DNA of 6,376 bases. Source: an uncultured Actinomyces sp. GTDB taxonomy: Bacteria > Actinomycetota > Actinomycetes > Actinomycetales > Actinomycetaceae. The number at the start of each line of letters is the position of its first letter. Positions within the stretch are counted from its first letter, which is position 1. Location: NCBI GenBank assembly GCA_900556405.1, contig USPB01000114.1, positions 1 to 6,376 of the forward strand, read 5' to 3'. Position numbers and translations under genes: made by a program. A model generated the notes under the pieces. It was not told where the DNA came from and ran no database searches. It saw only the letters and a program-made list of their open reading frames with translations. This document shows positions 6,306-6,376 of this stretch, piece by piece.

Positions 6306-6376
6306 TCAGGAGGACGCCGGGACGAACGCCTTGATGCCGCTCTTGGTCATGCCGATAAGCATGTCGTCGAAGACCC
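6306..6376 (-). CDS. C-terminal end of a paralogue of the propeller protein (partial)
   Basis: Only the last 22 codons and the TGA stop (6306-6308) lie in the window. The visible protein begins VFDDMLIGMTKSG and ends IKAFVPASS, matching the C-terminus of the 612-aa protein at 17 of 22 residues. At DNA level 56 of the final 71 bases agree by hand count. Reading frame, stop position and orientation all match a complete tandem homologue continuing beyond the window. The role is unknown, as for its neighbour. It could also be a truncated copy, which cannot be told here. Confidence 0.85.
   Translation of the reverse strand, partial: VFDDMLIGMTKSGIKAFVPASS

Overview
The window looks like chromosomal DNA from a high-GC actinobacterium, most likely from the Actinomycetaceae (Actinomyces/Schaalia type). 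The reasons are a close CarD homologue, the actinobacterial carD-ispD gene pair, and GC-rich codon use in the housekeeping genes. The genus is inference; no rRNA or other marker gene is present.

Layout. Positions 1-1197 (+) hold the end of carD, an RNA-polymerase-binding transcription regulator, and the complete ispD of the MEP isoprenoid pathway. The two genes overlap by 17 bp. Positions 1194-2801 (-) hold two adjacent genes for related but unrecognised four-helix membrane proteins. They lie in the same reading frame, separated by one amber stop and one codon, and the second ends on the same four bases (CTAG) as ispD. Positions 2802-2977 are a divergent intergenic region with a perfect 7-bp inverted repeat just ahead of the next gene. 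Positions 2978-4327 (+) encode an MFS transporter of the Atg22/UMF1-like type, followed by a long GC-rich hairpin (4360-4402) that probably terminates transcription from both sides. Positions 4417-6255 (-) encode a 612-residue membrane-anchored protein with a proline-rich acidic cytoplasmic tail, one membrane segment and a probable extracellular beta-propeller. The last 71 bases (6306-6376) are the 3' end of a paralogue of that protein, so the window cuts into a tandem family.

How the genes relate. carD and ispD form a conserved housekeeping unit; ispF, which often follows ispD in actinobacteria, is absent here. The minus-strand genes look like accessory envelope proteins. Hand-counted GC in samples of them is 45-63%, against 67% in a sample of the transporter gene. 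Two separate minus-strand loci each show tandem duplication. No RNA genes, CRISPR array, transposase or integrase were seen.

The least explained parts are the in-frame membrane-protein pair and the tandem propeller-protein family. Neither can be assigned a function from sequence alone.
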